Source: Candidatus Villigracilaceae bacterium (GTDB lineage: Bacteria; Chloroflexota; Anaerolineae; Anaerolineales; Villigracilaceae). From it: DNA of 64,000 nt. How positions within the stretch are numbered: position 1 is the first letter of the stretch; each line of letters opens with the position of its first letter. Shown piece by piece: positions 7,823 through 16,521 of the stretch. The translations under genes and the position numbers were made by a program. The stretch spans positions 1 to 64,000 of the forward strand of contig JAPKMP010000020.1 in assembly GCA_026645935.1 (NCBI GenBank). The letters are read 5' to 3'. Below the pieces are notes generated by a model. That model saw nothing but the letters and a program-made list of their open reading frames with translations. It had not been told where the DNA came from and made no database searches.

Positions 7823-9145
7823 ATGCCGATCAAAACCATCATCATGGGCGCCGCCGGGCGCGATTTTCACAACTTCAATACCTTCTTCCGCGGGAACAAG
7901 GATTACGAAGTTGTCGCCTTTACCGCCACCCAGATCCCTGACATTGAAGGACGCGTCTATCCGAAAGAGTTGGCTGGTGACTTGTACCCGAGCGGAATCC
8001 CCATCCGAGCCGAGGAAGAACTGCTCGACCTCATCAAGAAATATAGCGCGGAACAGGTCGTCTTTTCGTACAGCGATGTGCCGCACGAATATGTGATGCA
8101 CAAAGCCAGCATGGTCAACGCCGCCGGCGCGGACTTCCGCATTATGGGGACGAAGAACACGCAGATCAAGAGCAACAAGCCGGTCGTTTCGATCAGCGCC
8201 GTTCGGACGGGATCAGGCAAAAGTCAGACCACGAGGCGCGTGTCTTTGATCCTGCAGGAAATGGGCTACAAGGTCGCAGCGATCCGTCACCCGATGCCGT
8301 ATGGGAATCTCATCGCGCAGGAAGTTCAGCGCTATGCTTCGTATGACGACCTCGATGAATTTGATTGCACCATCGAAGAACGCGAAGAATACGAACCGCA
8401 CATCGATAACGGCGTGATCATCTACGCCGGCGTGGATTACGAGAAGATCATCCGCAAAGCCGAAGCGGAAGCCGACATTATTTTGTGGGACGGCGGCAAT
8501 AACGACTTCCCGTTCTATGTGCCCGATTATCAGATCGTGGTCGCCGACCCGCATCGCCCCGGGCATGAATTCACCTACTACCCTGGCGAGACCAACGTCC
8601 GCATGGCAGATTGCTTTGTGATCAACAAGGTGGATACCGCCGACGCAGAAGCCGTGATCAAAGTACGCGAAAGTCTGCGCAAGCTGAATCCGACCGCAGT
8701 GCAGATCGAAGGCGCCTCTCCCCTCTTCGTGGATGACCCCGATGCCATCTTTGGCAAACGCGTACTGGTGGTTGAAGATGGTCCGACACTCACTCATGGT
8801 GAAATGGCGTACGGTGCTGGTTATGTTGCCGCACGTCGCTTCGGCGCGAAAGAGATCGTAGACCCACGTCCGTTTGCCGTCGGTTCGATTGCCAAGACCT
8901 TCGAGAAGTACCCGACCACGGGTGCCATCCTCCCGGCAATGGGCTACGGCGACAAGCAAACCAAGGAACTCGAAGAGACCATCAACAAGGCAGATGTGGA
9001 TATGGTGGTGATCGGTACGCCCATCGACCTGAGCCGCGTTATCAAGATCAACAAGCCTTCGCAGCGAGTCCGCTATGAATTGCAGGAGATCGGCGTGCCT
9101 ACGTTGAAGGATGTGTTGATGAAGAAGTTTGGGGTGAAGAAGTAG
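7823..9145 (+). CDS. cyclic 2,3-diphosphoglycerate synthetase-like GTPase
   Basis: The 440-residue protein starts at ATG 7823 (MPIKTIIMGAAGRDFHNFN) behind CAGGAG. An N-terminal nucleotide-fold domain is followed by a P-loop, RTGSGKSQT, at about residues 128-136, and then by segments such as DIILWDGGNNDFPF and FVINKVDTAD. This architecture matches proteins annotated as cyclic 2,3-diphosphoglycerate synthetase or related GTPases. In methanogens that enzyme makes cyclic 2,3-bisphosphoglycerate, a thermoprotectant. The bacterial homologues are not well characterised, so the real substrate is uncertain. It is a single-gene unit ending at a strong terminator shared with the convergent kinase gene. 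Confidence 0.75.
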   Translation: MPIKTIIMGAAGRDFHNFNTFFRGNKDYEVVAFTATQIPDIEGRVYPKELAGDLYPSGIPIRAEEELLDLIKKYSAEQVVFSYSDVPHEYVMHKASMVNAAGADFRIMGTKNTQIKSNKPVVSISAVRTGSGKSQTTRRVSLILQEMGYKVAAIRHPMPYGNLIAQEVQRYASYDDLDEFDCTIEEREEYEPHIDNGVIIYAGVDYEKIIRKAEAEADIILWDGGNNDFPFYVPDYQIVVADPHRPGHEFTYYPGETNVRMADCFVINKVDTADAEAVIKVRESLRKLNPTAVQIEGASPLFVDDPDAIFGKRVLVVEDGPTLTHGEMAYGAGYVAARRFGAKEIVDPRPFAVGSIAKTFEKYPTTGAILPAMGYGDKQTKELEETINKADVDMVVIGTPIDLSRVIKINKPSQRVRYELQEIGVPTLKDVLMKKFGVKK

Positions 9146-9170
9146 TCTGGAGATGGCAAGTTGAAAAAAT

Positions 9171-9200
9171 AAAGTCGGATGATTTTAATCATCCGACTTT
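9171..9200. terminator. bidirectional intrinsic terminator
   Basis: Perfect 14-base arms AAAGTCGGATGATT and AATCATCCGACTTT around TT, flanked by A-rich and T-rich sequence on both sides. It serves the convergent GTPase and histidine kinase genes. Confidence 0.92.
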
Positions 9201-9253
9201 ATTAATAATATTGGAATATTATTCCTCATGTCAATGAAAAGGGGAACAATAAT

Positions 9254-11188
9254 TCATGCCCCATCCACAAGATTCAGCGACACGGTGAACGTGGTGCCCT
9301 TGTTGAGTTCCGTATCTACATGAATATCGCCCTTCAACTCCGACACAATGGACTTCACAATATACAGCCCGATCCCGCTTCCGGGAATTTCCGCCGCGGT
9401 AACGTTGCGGGCGCGATAGAAACGCTCGAAGAGGTGCGGAAGCGCGTCCGGGGGAATCCCCAATCCTTTGTCTGAAATGGACACGCGCGCCTCTGTTGCG
9501 TTCGTTTCCAATCGCAGTTCCACATCGCCACCCTCGGGTGAAAATTTCACCGCGTTGCTGATCAAATTTATGAACACCTGATGAAGCGCGCTTACATCGC
9601 CCCAGATGAAACAGGGCTGCGATGGCTGTGCAAACAATATTCTTACATCCCGTTTTTTAGCGATCGGCTTTACTGCCGAAAGGGATTCTTTCAAGACCGG
9701 AATCAGGTCGAGCGACATCATTTCCACGCGCAGGGCTCCGTGTTCGAGCCGTCCGGCCATCAACAACTCGTTGATCAAATTCCTCTGGCGGTTCAACTCG
9801 CTGGAGAGGGTTGCGAGATATTCCTCGCTCTCTTCGGGCGTGCATCCCTGCCGAAGGAGTTCCGCCATCAAAATCGCAGAGGTAAGCGGTGTCCGCAGTT
9901 CATGCGACGCCCAATTGATAAAATCCGATTTCATCTGATCGAGCCGCGCCTGCTCGGTGATATCGCGCACAAGGATCAAAGCCTCCAGTTTGCTGATCGG
10001 ATATAGGCGCGCCTCGAAAATACCCTCCCGACCCTGAAGGGTAAAGTTATCCACAATCCGGGGTTGAGTAAAAAGGGTTTCATTCGGGATCTTTGGCAGC
10101 AGCCTTTCGGTAACTTCGGCGCTCCACAACTCGGATAGATTTCTTCCGATGACAGCCCCCGGCTCACGATACAGAGGATGCGATACATTCGCGTTGTAAT
10201 CGAAAATACGTCCCGAGCGATCCACCCTTAACAGCAGGTCGGGCAGGGCATCGACGATGATCCGGTTGCGTCGTTCGCTTAAGCGCAGTGTCTCTTCATA
10301 ATGGATGCGTTCGATGGCGGCTCCAAGGAGATTGGCAGTCGTCTGTACGATCTCGAAACTTGTCGGAAGCCATGTAAGTCGGTCCCCTTTGCTGAACAGA
10401 CCCAGGAATCCCCACATTCCCAACGCGCCCTGGATGGGGACGGCAAGCAGAGAGATGTCCGGCGCGCTCGACCCATTCCTGGGAACATCGGGAATGGTAA
10501 ATACCCGGTCTGGGAATTTAGACATGGATTCCACATACGGCTCGAGGATCGCTTCCGCATCGAAAGCAGGGACGGCCAGGTCCACCCATTTATGCCGAAT
10601 GCGCAGGGATGAGTTTTTCGTCTCGAAGACCACGCAACTGAAGACGCCGACGGCATACCCAAGCGATTCCAGGGCTTCAGACATCCTGCCCTCGATGTTG
10701 GTGGACCGGAACAGCATCGCCGTCACTTCGCCGATGATGGACTGGGCGCGCATGTTGCGCTTCATGATGCGCTCGGTCTGTATGCGTTCGCTGATATCGC
10801 GTGCGATGAATTGAATGCAAGCGGGCTTGCCCGACGAATTCAATATCAGCGATGAGCTCATTTCCATCTGAAGAGTCGAGCCGTCCTTCCTGCGAAGGGT
10901 GTGAGTAAATGAATTCGTGCGTTTTTCCAGGATCGTCTTCCAGTGGACCGGGTCATCCAACCCGAGAATGGTTTTGGCAGAGGTGCCGGTAAGTTCCTCT
11001 TCTGAATAGCCGAGCAAACGACTGGCTTGAGGATTGACCGCAATAAATCTCAACTTCGGGCTGAGGATGAAGACGCATTCCCCCGCCTGTTCGAACAAGG
11101 CGCGATAATCCAAATCGTTGGCCAGGGCGGATACTTGCAACGCTGCACCGGTGGATAAGTCTGTGGACGGCGTGAAATTCTTATCCAT
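9254..11188 (-). CDS. PAS-GAF-PAS sensor histidine kinase
   Basis: This soluble 644-residue kinase has no transmembrane helix. It has an N-terminal PAS domain (about 25-145, ending with FIARDISERIQ), a GAF-like domain (about 160-310), a second PAS (about 320-420, ending with LVRDITEQARLDQ), a HisKA domain with phospho-acceptor His429 in SHELRTP, and an HATPase domain with N-box NLISNAVKFSP, G1 DKGLGIP and G2 GSGIGLYIVKS. The start ATG 11188 has GGAAG nine bases upstream and overlaps the stop of the preceding REC-kinase gene by eight bases, so the two are translationally coupled. The signal is presumably cytoplasmic. Confidence 0.93.
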   Translation of the reverse strand: MDKNFTPSTDLSTGAALQVSALANDLDYRALFEQAGECVFILSPKLRFIAVNPQASRLLGYSEEELTGTSAKTILGLDDPVHWKTILEKRTNSFTHTLRRKDGSTLQMEMSSSLILNSSGKPACIQFIARDISERIQTERIMKRNMRAQSIIGEVTAMLFRSTNIEGRMSEALESLGYAVGVFSCVVFETKNSSLRIRHKWVDLAVPAFDAEAILEPYVESMSKFPDRVFTIPDVPRNGSSAPDISLLAVPIQGALGMWGFLGLFSKGDRLTWLPTSFEIVQTTANLLGAAIERIHYEETLRLSERRNRIIVDALPDLLLRVDRSGRIFDYNANVSHPLYREPGAVIGRNLSELWSAEVTERLLPKIPNETLFTQPRIVDNFTLQGREGIFEARLYPISKLEALILVRDITEQARLDQMKSDFINWASHELRTPLTSAILMAELLRQGCTPEESEEYLATLSSELNRQRNLINELLMAGRLEHGALRVEMMSLDLIPVLKESLSAVKPIAKKRDVRILFAQPSQPCFIWGDVSALHQVFINLISNAVKFSPEGGDVELRLETNATEARVSISDKGLGIPPDALPHLFERFYRARNVTAAEIPGSGIGLYIVKSIVSELKGDIHVDTELNKGTTFTVSLNLVDGA

Positions 11189-12335
11189 GAGATGCATCTT
11201 CCACTTTGAGGTCCGGCAGGACTGCTTGTACGCAGCAGCCCCGCGCGCTGTCCAATATCGTCACATCGCCGCCCAGGGAACGAAAAACAGCGCGGGCGAT
11301 GGTCAGGCCGAGTCCCAATCCCTGATATTCCCGCGTTGGACCCTGGCTGATCTGAAAATACCGTTCGAACACCTTCTCACGGAGCGCAGCCGGAATCCCG
11401 GGTCCCTGATCTTCGATGGTGATCGTCGCGCCGCCGCGCTCTCCGGGCGTGATCTTTAGGATGACCGTCCCGTCATTCGGGCTGAACTTAAAGGCGTTAT
11501 CCGCCAGGTGCATGACAGCATGGACTAATTCGTGACGCGGGGCTTTCATTTCACCAGCCGTCGAAACGATGGGAACGAAATTCAACGATTTCGATTCATA
11601 GCGCGCGAGACGTCGCCTGAGAAGTTGGAGGAGGTGCGTCTCCGGATTTATATTCTGCCTGACATTATTGAATACACCCTGATCCAAATCGGTCAGGAAG
11701 ATGATATCCGAGACAAGCGACTCGAGCCTGTCTCCGCTGGAGCGCGCGATGCGGATGAATTCCTTCTGTTCTTCCAGTGTTTCGAATTTTTGGGTCGCCA
11801 CGATCTCAAGGAACATCATCACGTTATTGAGCGGAGTGCGTATCTCGTGATGGAAATTTTGCATCAGTTCTTGGCGGAGTTTTTCCAAACCTTCCTTATC
11901 GACCTGCCGCGCCAGGTCGAATCCGAGTTTCCGTTCACCGCGGGCGCGACGCAGTACCGCTTCGACGCGGGCGGTTAATTCCTCCAAGTCGAAAGGCTTG
12001 GTCACGTAATCGTCTGCCCCGCCTCGGATTCCACCGACACGGTCTTCGACAGAGGTTCGGGCGGAAAGATAGATCAGAGGAACGGACGCAAGCGCCGGGT
12101 TCGCGTTGAGGCGTTTCTTCAACTCGAATCCATCGACCACCGGCATTTTTATGTCCGAAACGATCAGGTCGGGAGGGTTCTCTTCCGCTTTGAAGAGAGC
12201 GTCGCTCCCGTTCTCTGCCGTGATGACGCGATAGCCAAGTCGGCTCATTGCCGCCGAAAGCCCCATTCGGATCGGCGCTTCATCCTCGACGATCAGGATC
12301 ACAGGTTGAAGATCATTACCCAGGTCGTTGGTCAT
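11181..12335 (-). CDS. response regulator-histidine kinase hybrid (REC-HisKA-HATPase)
   Basis: The protein (about 384 residues) carries an N-terminal receiver domain with phospho-acceptor Asp61 in IVSDIKMP and Lys in YVTKPF, then a HisKA domain with His163 in HHEIRTP and an HATPase domain with DQGPGIP and GLGLGLTIA. This receiver-first order means the kinase output may be gated by phosphorylation of its own receiver. It lacks membrane segments and a DNA-binding output. The start is taken at ATG 12335; a GTG at 12362 would add nine residues. It overlaps the downstream PAS kinase, which may phosphorylate its receiver. Confidence 0.9.
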   Translation of the reverse strand: MTNDLGNDLQPVILIVEDEAPIRMGLSAAMSRLGYRVITAENGSDALFKAEENPPDLIVSDIKMPVVDGFELKKRLNANPALASVPLIYLSARTSVEDRVGGIRGGADDYVTKPFDLEELTARVEAVLRRARGERKLGFDLARQVDKEGLEKLRQELMQNFHHEIRTPLNNVMMFLEIVATQKFETLEEQKEFIRIARSSGDRLESLVSDIIFLTDLDQGVFNNVRQNINPETHLLQLLRRRLARYESKSLNFVPIVSTAGEMKAPRHELVHAVMHLADNAFKFSPNDGTVILKITPGERGGATITIEDQGPGIPAALREKVFERYFQISQGPTREYQGLGLGLTIARAVFRSLGGDVTILDSARGCCVQAVLPDLKVEDASHG

Positions 12336-12458
12336 TTTACAAGTCCAACCCCGATTATCCACTCAATGAACTTGCTAATCATAATAATGCCATGACAAAA
12401 TCCATTACGAGTTCCTACACTTCGCGCATGGCAATCAGATGCCGGGGAAGCCACCCGT

Positions 12459-12464
12459 TATAAT
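12459..12464 (+). promoter_or_regulatory. -10 box TATAAT six bases before obgE
   Basis: TATAAT ends six bases before the obgE ATG, so a transcript from it would begin at or near the start codon. A GGAG lies within those six bases, too close for ordinary SD use. No good -35 match is seen. Confidence 0.5.
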
Positions 12465-12470
12465 GGAGCC

Positions 12471-13736
12471 ATGTTTATCGATCAGGTCAATATTCATGTC
12501 AAATCCGGCAAAGGCGGCGACGGCATGGTGCATTTTCGCCGCGAAAAATATGAGCCGCGCGGTGGTCCCGACGGCGGCGACGGGGGCAAGGGCGGCGATG
12601 TCATCTTCGAAGTCAAACCGATTCTGAATTCGCTTTCACACTTTCATCCAAAACAATCGTTTGCGGCAGAGAATGGCGTGAATGGCGGCGCTTCCCAAAT
12701 GACGGGGCGCAATGGAAAAGACCTCGTCATCCATGTGCCGCCAGGGACGGTCATTTACGATGCTGAAACCGGCGCATTGCTCGGCGATCTGACCGGGACA
12801 AGCCAACAGCTCATCGTCTGCAAAGGCGGGCGCGGCGGGCGGGGCAATCAGCATTTCGCGACCTCGCGGAATCAAGCCCCGCGGACAGCCGAACGCGGCG
12901 AACCGCACGATGAAAAAATGCTGCGCCTTGAACTTAAGCTGATAGCGGATATCGGCATCATCGGCCTGCCCAACGCAGGAAAGTCTACCCTCCTCTCCGT
13001 TCTGACGAACGCCAAACCAAAGATCGGCGACTATCCCTTTACGACCCTCCAACCGAATCTGGGCGTTGCCAAAATCGACGATTACACCACTGTTGTGCTG
13101 GCGGACATCCCCGGGTTGATCGAGGGCGCGCACGACGGCGCTGGGTTGGGTCATGATTTCTTGCGTCACATCCAGCGCACGCGGATTTTGATCCACATGA
13201 TAGATGGTTTATCTGAAGATCCGCTCGCCGATTTCAGTCAGATCAATACCGAACTATCCCTCTTCGACCCAAGGCTTGCCAGGAAACCGCAGGTCGTGGT
13301 CGTCAACAAGATTGACCAGCCCGATGTGCAAGCGCGCCTGAAAGACATTCAAGCAAGTTTCAAAAGGAAAAAAGTGGAAGTCATCACTGCATCTGCCATG
13401 GTGCGCACAAACACGCGGGAGGTTTTACTTTCAGCGTACCAAAGGCTTCAGGAACTGACTCCGGAACAAATCGAGGAAGAGGCGCTGCCCGTCTATAAAC
13501 CGGAAGTGGATCCGAACCAATTCAAGATCCACAGGGAGGACGGGGATAAATGGAGAGTATCCGGCATTGCCATCGAACGCGCCGCCAAAATGACGTATTG
13601 GGAGCACTACGGCTCGGTTCGCCGCTTCCAAAAGTTGATGCAAAAACTCGGCGTGGATAAAGCCATGCGCGAAGCGGGGGTTTCAGATGGCGACACGGTT
13701 TTCGTCGGCGATTTTGAGTTGGAGTGGCAGGAGTAA
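12471..13736 (+). CDS. obgE: Obg/CgtA GTPase
   Basis: The 421-residue protein has all three Obg parts: an N-terminal glycine-rich Obg fold (residues 1-157, with GGPDGGDGGKGGDV), a G domain with P-loop GLPNAGKST at 165-173, switch DIPGLIEGAH and NKID specificity motif, and a C-terminal OCT domain with the WRVSG segment. Obg is an essential GTPase linked to 50S ribosome maturation and the stringent response. The gene is divergent from the kinase operon. The next gene begins five bases after its stop, so they are likely co-transcribed. Confidence 0.96.
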   Translation: MFIDQVNIHVKSGKGGDGMVHFRREKYEPRGGPDGGDGGKGGDVIFEVKPILNSLSHFHPKQSFAAENGVNGGASQMTGRNGKDLVIHVPPGTVIYDAETGALLGDLTGTSQQLIVCKGGRGGRGNQHFATSRNQAPRTAERGEPHDEKMLRLELKLIADIGIIGLPNAGKSTLLSVLTNAKPKIGDYPFTTLQPNLGVAKIDDYTTVVLADIPGLIEGAHDGAGLGHDFLRHIQRTRILIHMIDGLSEDPLADFSQINTELSLFDPRLARKPQVVVVNKIDQPDVQARLKDIQASFKRKKVEVITASAMVRTNTREVLLSAYQRLQELTPEQIEEEALPVYKPEVDPNQFKIHREDGDKWRVSGIAIERAAKMTYWEHYGSVRRFQKLMQKLGVDKAMREAGVSDGDTVFVGDFELEWQE

Positions 13737-13741
13737 CTTCA

Positions 13742-14146
13742 GTGCAGGACAATTCCAAATTGCGTAATCTTTTCATCGCCCTGAGCGTTCTCGGGGTGAT
13801 TTTGATTCTTTTCTTTGGTTTGCGCGCGTTTCACGCCTTCAAAAAGTTCGAGAATCATCGCCCGCCGCCGATTGCAGAGGAATTACTAACCGACGCGGAA
13901 GACATCGAAGATTGGATGACCGTTCCTTTCGTTTCATACAATTACGGCGTGCCGCCCGATATTCTTTTCGATGAGCTGGATATCGACCCCAAAAAGAATT
14001 TCAAAAAAAGCCTTAAACAATTGAACGATGAATTTTACCCGGACGATGATGGATATGTGTTAACCACTGTCAAAGCGACGATCCTCGCGCACCAGCCGCA
14101 AACCCTGCCTGTCCCACCGGATGCCCCAATGCCCGCAACGCCCTAG
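13742..14146 (+). CDS. small single-pass membrane protein, unknown function
   Basis: The protein of about 134 residues has one N-terminal transmembrane helix (around residues 7-27, NLFIALSVLGVILILFFGL) and a hydrophilic acidic domain with VPFVSYNYGVPPDILFDEL and a Pro-rich tail. I do not recognise a family with certainty. A GTG at 13742 with GGAG about nine bases upstream is the likely start; an earlier GTG at 13724 overlaps obgE. Its position between obgE and a DedA gene suggests a membrane-associated accessory role. Confidence 0.7.
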   Translation: MQDNSKLRNLFIALSVLGVILILFFGLRAFHAFKKFENHRPPPIAEELLTDAEDIEDWMTVPFVSYNYGVPPDILFDELDIDPKKNFKKSLKQLNDEFYPDDDGYVLTTVKATILAHQPQTLPVPPDAPMPATP

Positions 14147-14157
14147 TTATCGCTTCC

Positions 14158-14766
14158 ATGTCCGATTTTCTCCTTACCCAAGTCATCAATTATGGCGCGC
14201 CGCTGCTGGGAGTGGTTGTTTTTATAGGCGGGTTGGGCGTTCCACTACCCTGCACTCCGCTCGTCATTGCCGCTGGAGCGTTTTCCCGAGAGGGGTATTT
14301 GCCGTGGCATACCACCGCATTGACCTCCATCATCAGCGTGATCATCGGCGATAGTCTCAGCTATTCGATGGGTTATTACGCCAGCGGGTACGTTCTCAAA
14401 CGTTTCGGCGGAACCCCGAAATGGATCGAAGCAGAAAAGACCTTCGAACGGTGGGGACCGCTTTCCATTTTCTTCTCACGTTTTTTGGTGACCGCCATTG
14501 CGCTGCCAGTAAATCTTCTATCCGGTACAACGCGTTATCCGTTCAGGAAGTTCATTATTTATGATGCACTCGGTGAAGCCGTGTGGATCTTCGGCTACGG
14601 CGGGCTCGGTTATCTCTTCGGCAGTCAGTGGGAAGTGGTCAATGAATTCTTGGGTAATTTTGGCGGATTGACGCTCGGCGTGATCTTTTTCATTGTCGGG
14701 CTCCGCCAGGTTATCAAGCGGCAGGCAAAAAAGCGGCAGGAATCCGCCGCAAAAAATTTGTGTTGA
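14158..14766 (+). CDS. DedA/VTT-domain membrane protein
   Basis: This 202-residue polytopic protein belongs to the DedA (SNARE-associated, VTT) family: an N-terminal re-entrant hydrophobic segment, GDSLSYSMGYYAS after the first helices and the signature SRFLVTAIALPVNLLSGTTR near the middle, followed by two C-terminal helices and a basic tail. DedA proteins act in undecaprenyl-phosphate or lipid translocation and membrane homeostasis. It is the third gene after obgE with 11 bases between genes and converges on an NnrS-like gene. Confidence 0.88.
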   Translation: MSDFLLTQVINYGAPLLGVVVFIGGLGVPLPCTPLVIAAGAFSREGYLPWHTTALTSIISVIIGDSLSYSMGYYASGYVLKRFGGTPKWIEAEKTFERWGPLSIFFSRFLVTAIALPVNLLSGTTRYPFRKFIIYDALGEAVWIFGYGGLGYLFGSQWEVVNEFLGNFGGLTLGVIFFIVGLRQVIKRQAKKRQESAAKNLC

Positions 14767-14797
14767 TCTCCCCGCGTCGTTATTGGTGGAAGCACGT

Positions 14798-15892
14798 TCA
14801 GCTCGAAGACGCGGAGCGTCTGACCGAGCCGATGACCGACGAAACGGTCATCGCCAGGAACAGAAGAATGGCAGCTTCGTTGAGCAATCCGCCCCACATC
14901 CGCATGGGGTGGATATTGATAAAATCCCCGATGACGCGTATGGCAAGTGAAACGTGGAGTAATATCAAATGAAAATAAAATGCCGGGCGGAACAGGATCG
15001 GCACGCCAAGCACCGCCGGGAAAATGATCGGCGCATGACCGAAGATCATCGAAATGACGAAACCGACAAAGACCGTATGAAGCGCCGCATCATATCGCGG
15101 ACCTGCCACCTGTGCGCCAAATCCCAATCCCAAAGCCCCGCCGATGCCCAACCATACAAAACCAAGCGCGAGGCACCAGGCGATGTAACGTGTCAGCGGC
15201 AGGGAATGGCGAAGGTTTCTCCATGCAATGTCGTTTCGGAACGACCAGAGCGCCAATGCCAAAAGGGCTCCCCCGTTCAGCCGCGATCCGACCTGCAGGT
15301 TGAACGGGAACGCAACCAGGCTGAGGAGATATGCGATCAAGATGACCGCGAACAACCTCATCGAATCTTCAGTCGGGCGCAGCACCCGGCTGAGTTCCAA
15401 CCGCTCGCCAGCAATGGTCAACACCAGGAACGCCTGCCAAAAGAAAACAACCTGGTAAATCTGCCAGCCCATCAACCATAGGATGTTCCCAACCAGCCAG
15501 GCTAAAGATCCAAGCAGCATCGTGCCTGTGTACAGCGCCGGCTCACGACGGGTGATTACCATCAGGATCACCACGCCGCCTGCGCTTGCCAGCAACATCA
15601 GCGCCGCGCCGAGCACTGCATTCCAGCCCGTAAGAATGACGACCCACCCAATCGCAGCAAATACTGCGGGAGCGTACATCCAGCGCTGCTTCAAAGCCAC
15701 GGCACGTTCCACTGTGATGAGAATGCCGAGAAAGCCCGAGATCATCAAAGGACCATGCGCCAGCGCCAAGGAAGAAGAAAGGGCGGGGATGCGCCATCCA
15801 AGTCGCATCAGCCCGCCCCACATCGCAAACAACAATGCCATTACGGCAAAAACCAATAACGGAATGACCGCCTTATTCAACCTTTTTTGCAT
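14798..15892 (-). CDS. NnrS-like polytopic membrane protein
   Basis: The 364-residue protein is almost entirely hydrophobic, with about eleven or twelve predicted helices. Histidines recur inside helices (LAHGPLMISGFLGI, HTVFVGFVISMIFGHAPII, FHLILLHVSLAIRVIGD). This is reminiscent of the NnrS family of haem- and copper-containing membrane proteins involved in the nitric oxide response, but similarity is judged by eye only. No other denitrification gene is near. It could equally be an uncharacterised polytopic family. A SlyD-type isomerase gene precedes it in the same direction, six bases away. Confidence 0.5.
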   Translation of the reverse strand: MQKRLNKAVIPLLVFAVMALLFAMWGGLMRLGWRIPALSSSLALAHGPLMISGFLGILITVERAVALKQRWMYAPAVFAAIGWVVILTGWNAVLGAALMLLASAGGVVILMVITRREPALYTGTMLLGSLAWLVGNILWLMGWQIYQVVFFWQAFLVLTIAGERLELSRVLRPTEDSMRLFAVILIAYLLSLVAFPFNLQVGSRLNGGALLALALWSFRNDIAWRNLRHSLPLTRYIAWCLALGFVWLGIGGALGLGFGAQVAGPRYDAALHTVFVGFVISMIFGHAPIIFPAVLGVPILFRPAFYFHLILLHVSLAIRVIGDFINIHPMRMWGGLLNEAAILLFLAMTVSSVIGSVRRSASSS

Positions 15893-15897
15893 TTCGG

Positions 15898-16389
15898 TTA
15901 ATGATGATGTCCATCCCCTTCATGGACGTGGCCGTGGTCGAGTTCCTCATCGGTCGGTTCGCGCAAAGCGACGACCTTTACATAGAAATCCAAAACGGCT
16001 CCTGCAAGGGGATGGTTGAAATCGAGCTTGACTGTCTTGTCATCGAACTCGGCGACATAAGCGGCTTGATGGTTGCCGTCCTCGTCGGTCACATGCAGTT
16101 CCATCCCTTCCTCCAATTTCATATCGGTCGGAAACTGGCTTCGAGAAACCTCTGTGAAGGCATCCTCTTCGAATTCGCCATAGCCATCAGCAGGCTGAAC
16201 CGTGACATTTTTACTCTCGCCGATCTTCATTCCCATCATTTCATTTTCCAAGCCGGGGATGATGTTGCCGTACCCAGTTAAAAATTGCAAAGGACCCGCT
16301 TCGTCGGAGGAGTCCAGGACTTCTCCGTCCACGGTCAATTTGTATTCCATCGAAACAACCAGTCCGTCTTTCACCATATCGTGCGTCAT
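15898..16389 (-). CDS. slyD: FKBP-type peptidyl-prolyl isomerase, SlyD-like
   Basis: The 163-residue protein has the SlyD arrangement: split FKBP half (SMEYKLTVDGEVLDSSDEAGPL, then FLTGYGNIIPGLENEMMG), an inserted-flap chaperone domain (residues 73-125, with ESKNVTVQPADGYGEF) and the second FKBP part with LDFNHPLAG. The tail is His-rich (DHGHVHEGDGHHH), a feature that binds nickel in SlyD. Start at ATG 16389 follows GAAAGGA. It is first of a two-gene unit with the NnrS-like protein. Confidence 0.92.
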   Translation of the reverse strand: MTHDMVKDGLVVSMEYKLTVDGEVLDSSDEAGPLQFLTGYGNIIPGLENEMMGMKIGESKNVTVQPADGYGEFEEDAFTEVSRSQFPTDMKLEEGMELHVTDEDGNHQAAYVAEFDDKTVKLDFNHPLAGAVLDFYVKVVALREPTDEELDHGHVHEGDGHHH

Positions 16390-16476
16390 GTTTTTTCCTT
16401 TCGAATTTAATGGTGCCCATTGTACCAGCGAATACCCGGGGTAAGGAGCAAAGGTATTCGAAACCTGCCATTCGGC

Positions 16477-16482
16477 TATAAT
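16477..16482 (+). promoter_or_regulatory. -10 box TATAAT upstream of DmpA-family gene
   Basis: TATAAT lies 39 bases before the peptidase start in a 132-base divergent region. The matching -35 is weak (GTATTC at 17 bases). Confidence 0.45.
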
Positions 16483-16521
16483 TTACCATTTAACACATAA
16501 GGAATCGAGCAGGAGAGTTAC

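Noticed and set aside
8213-8959. 248-codon antisense frame in the GTPase gene
   Set aside because: Antisense shadow with no domain resemblance and no ribosome site.
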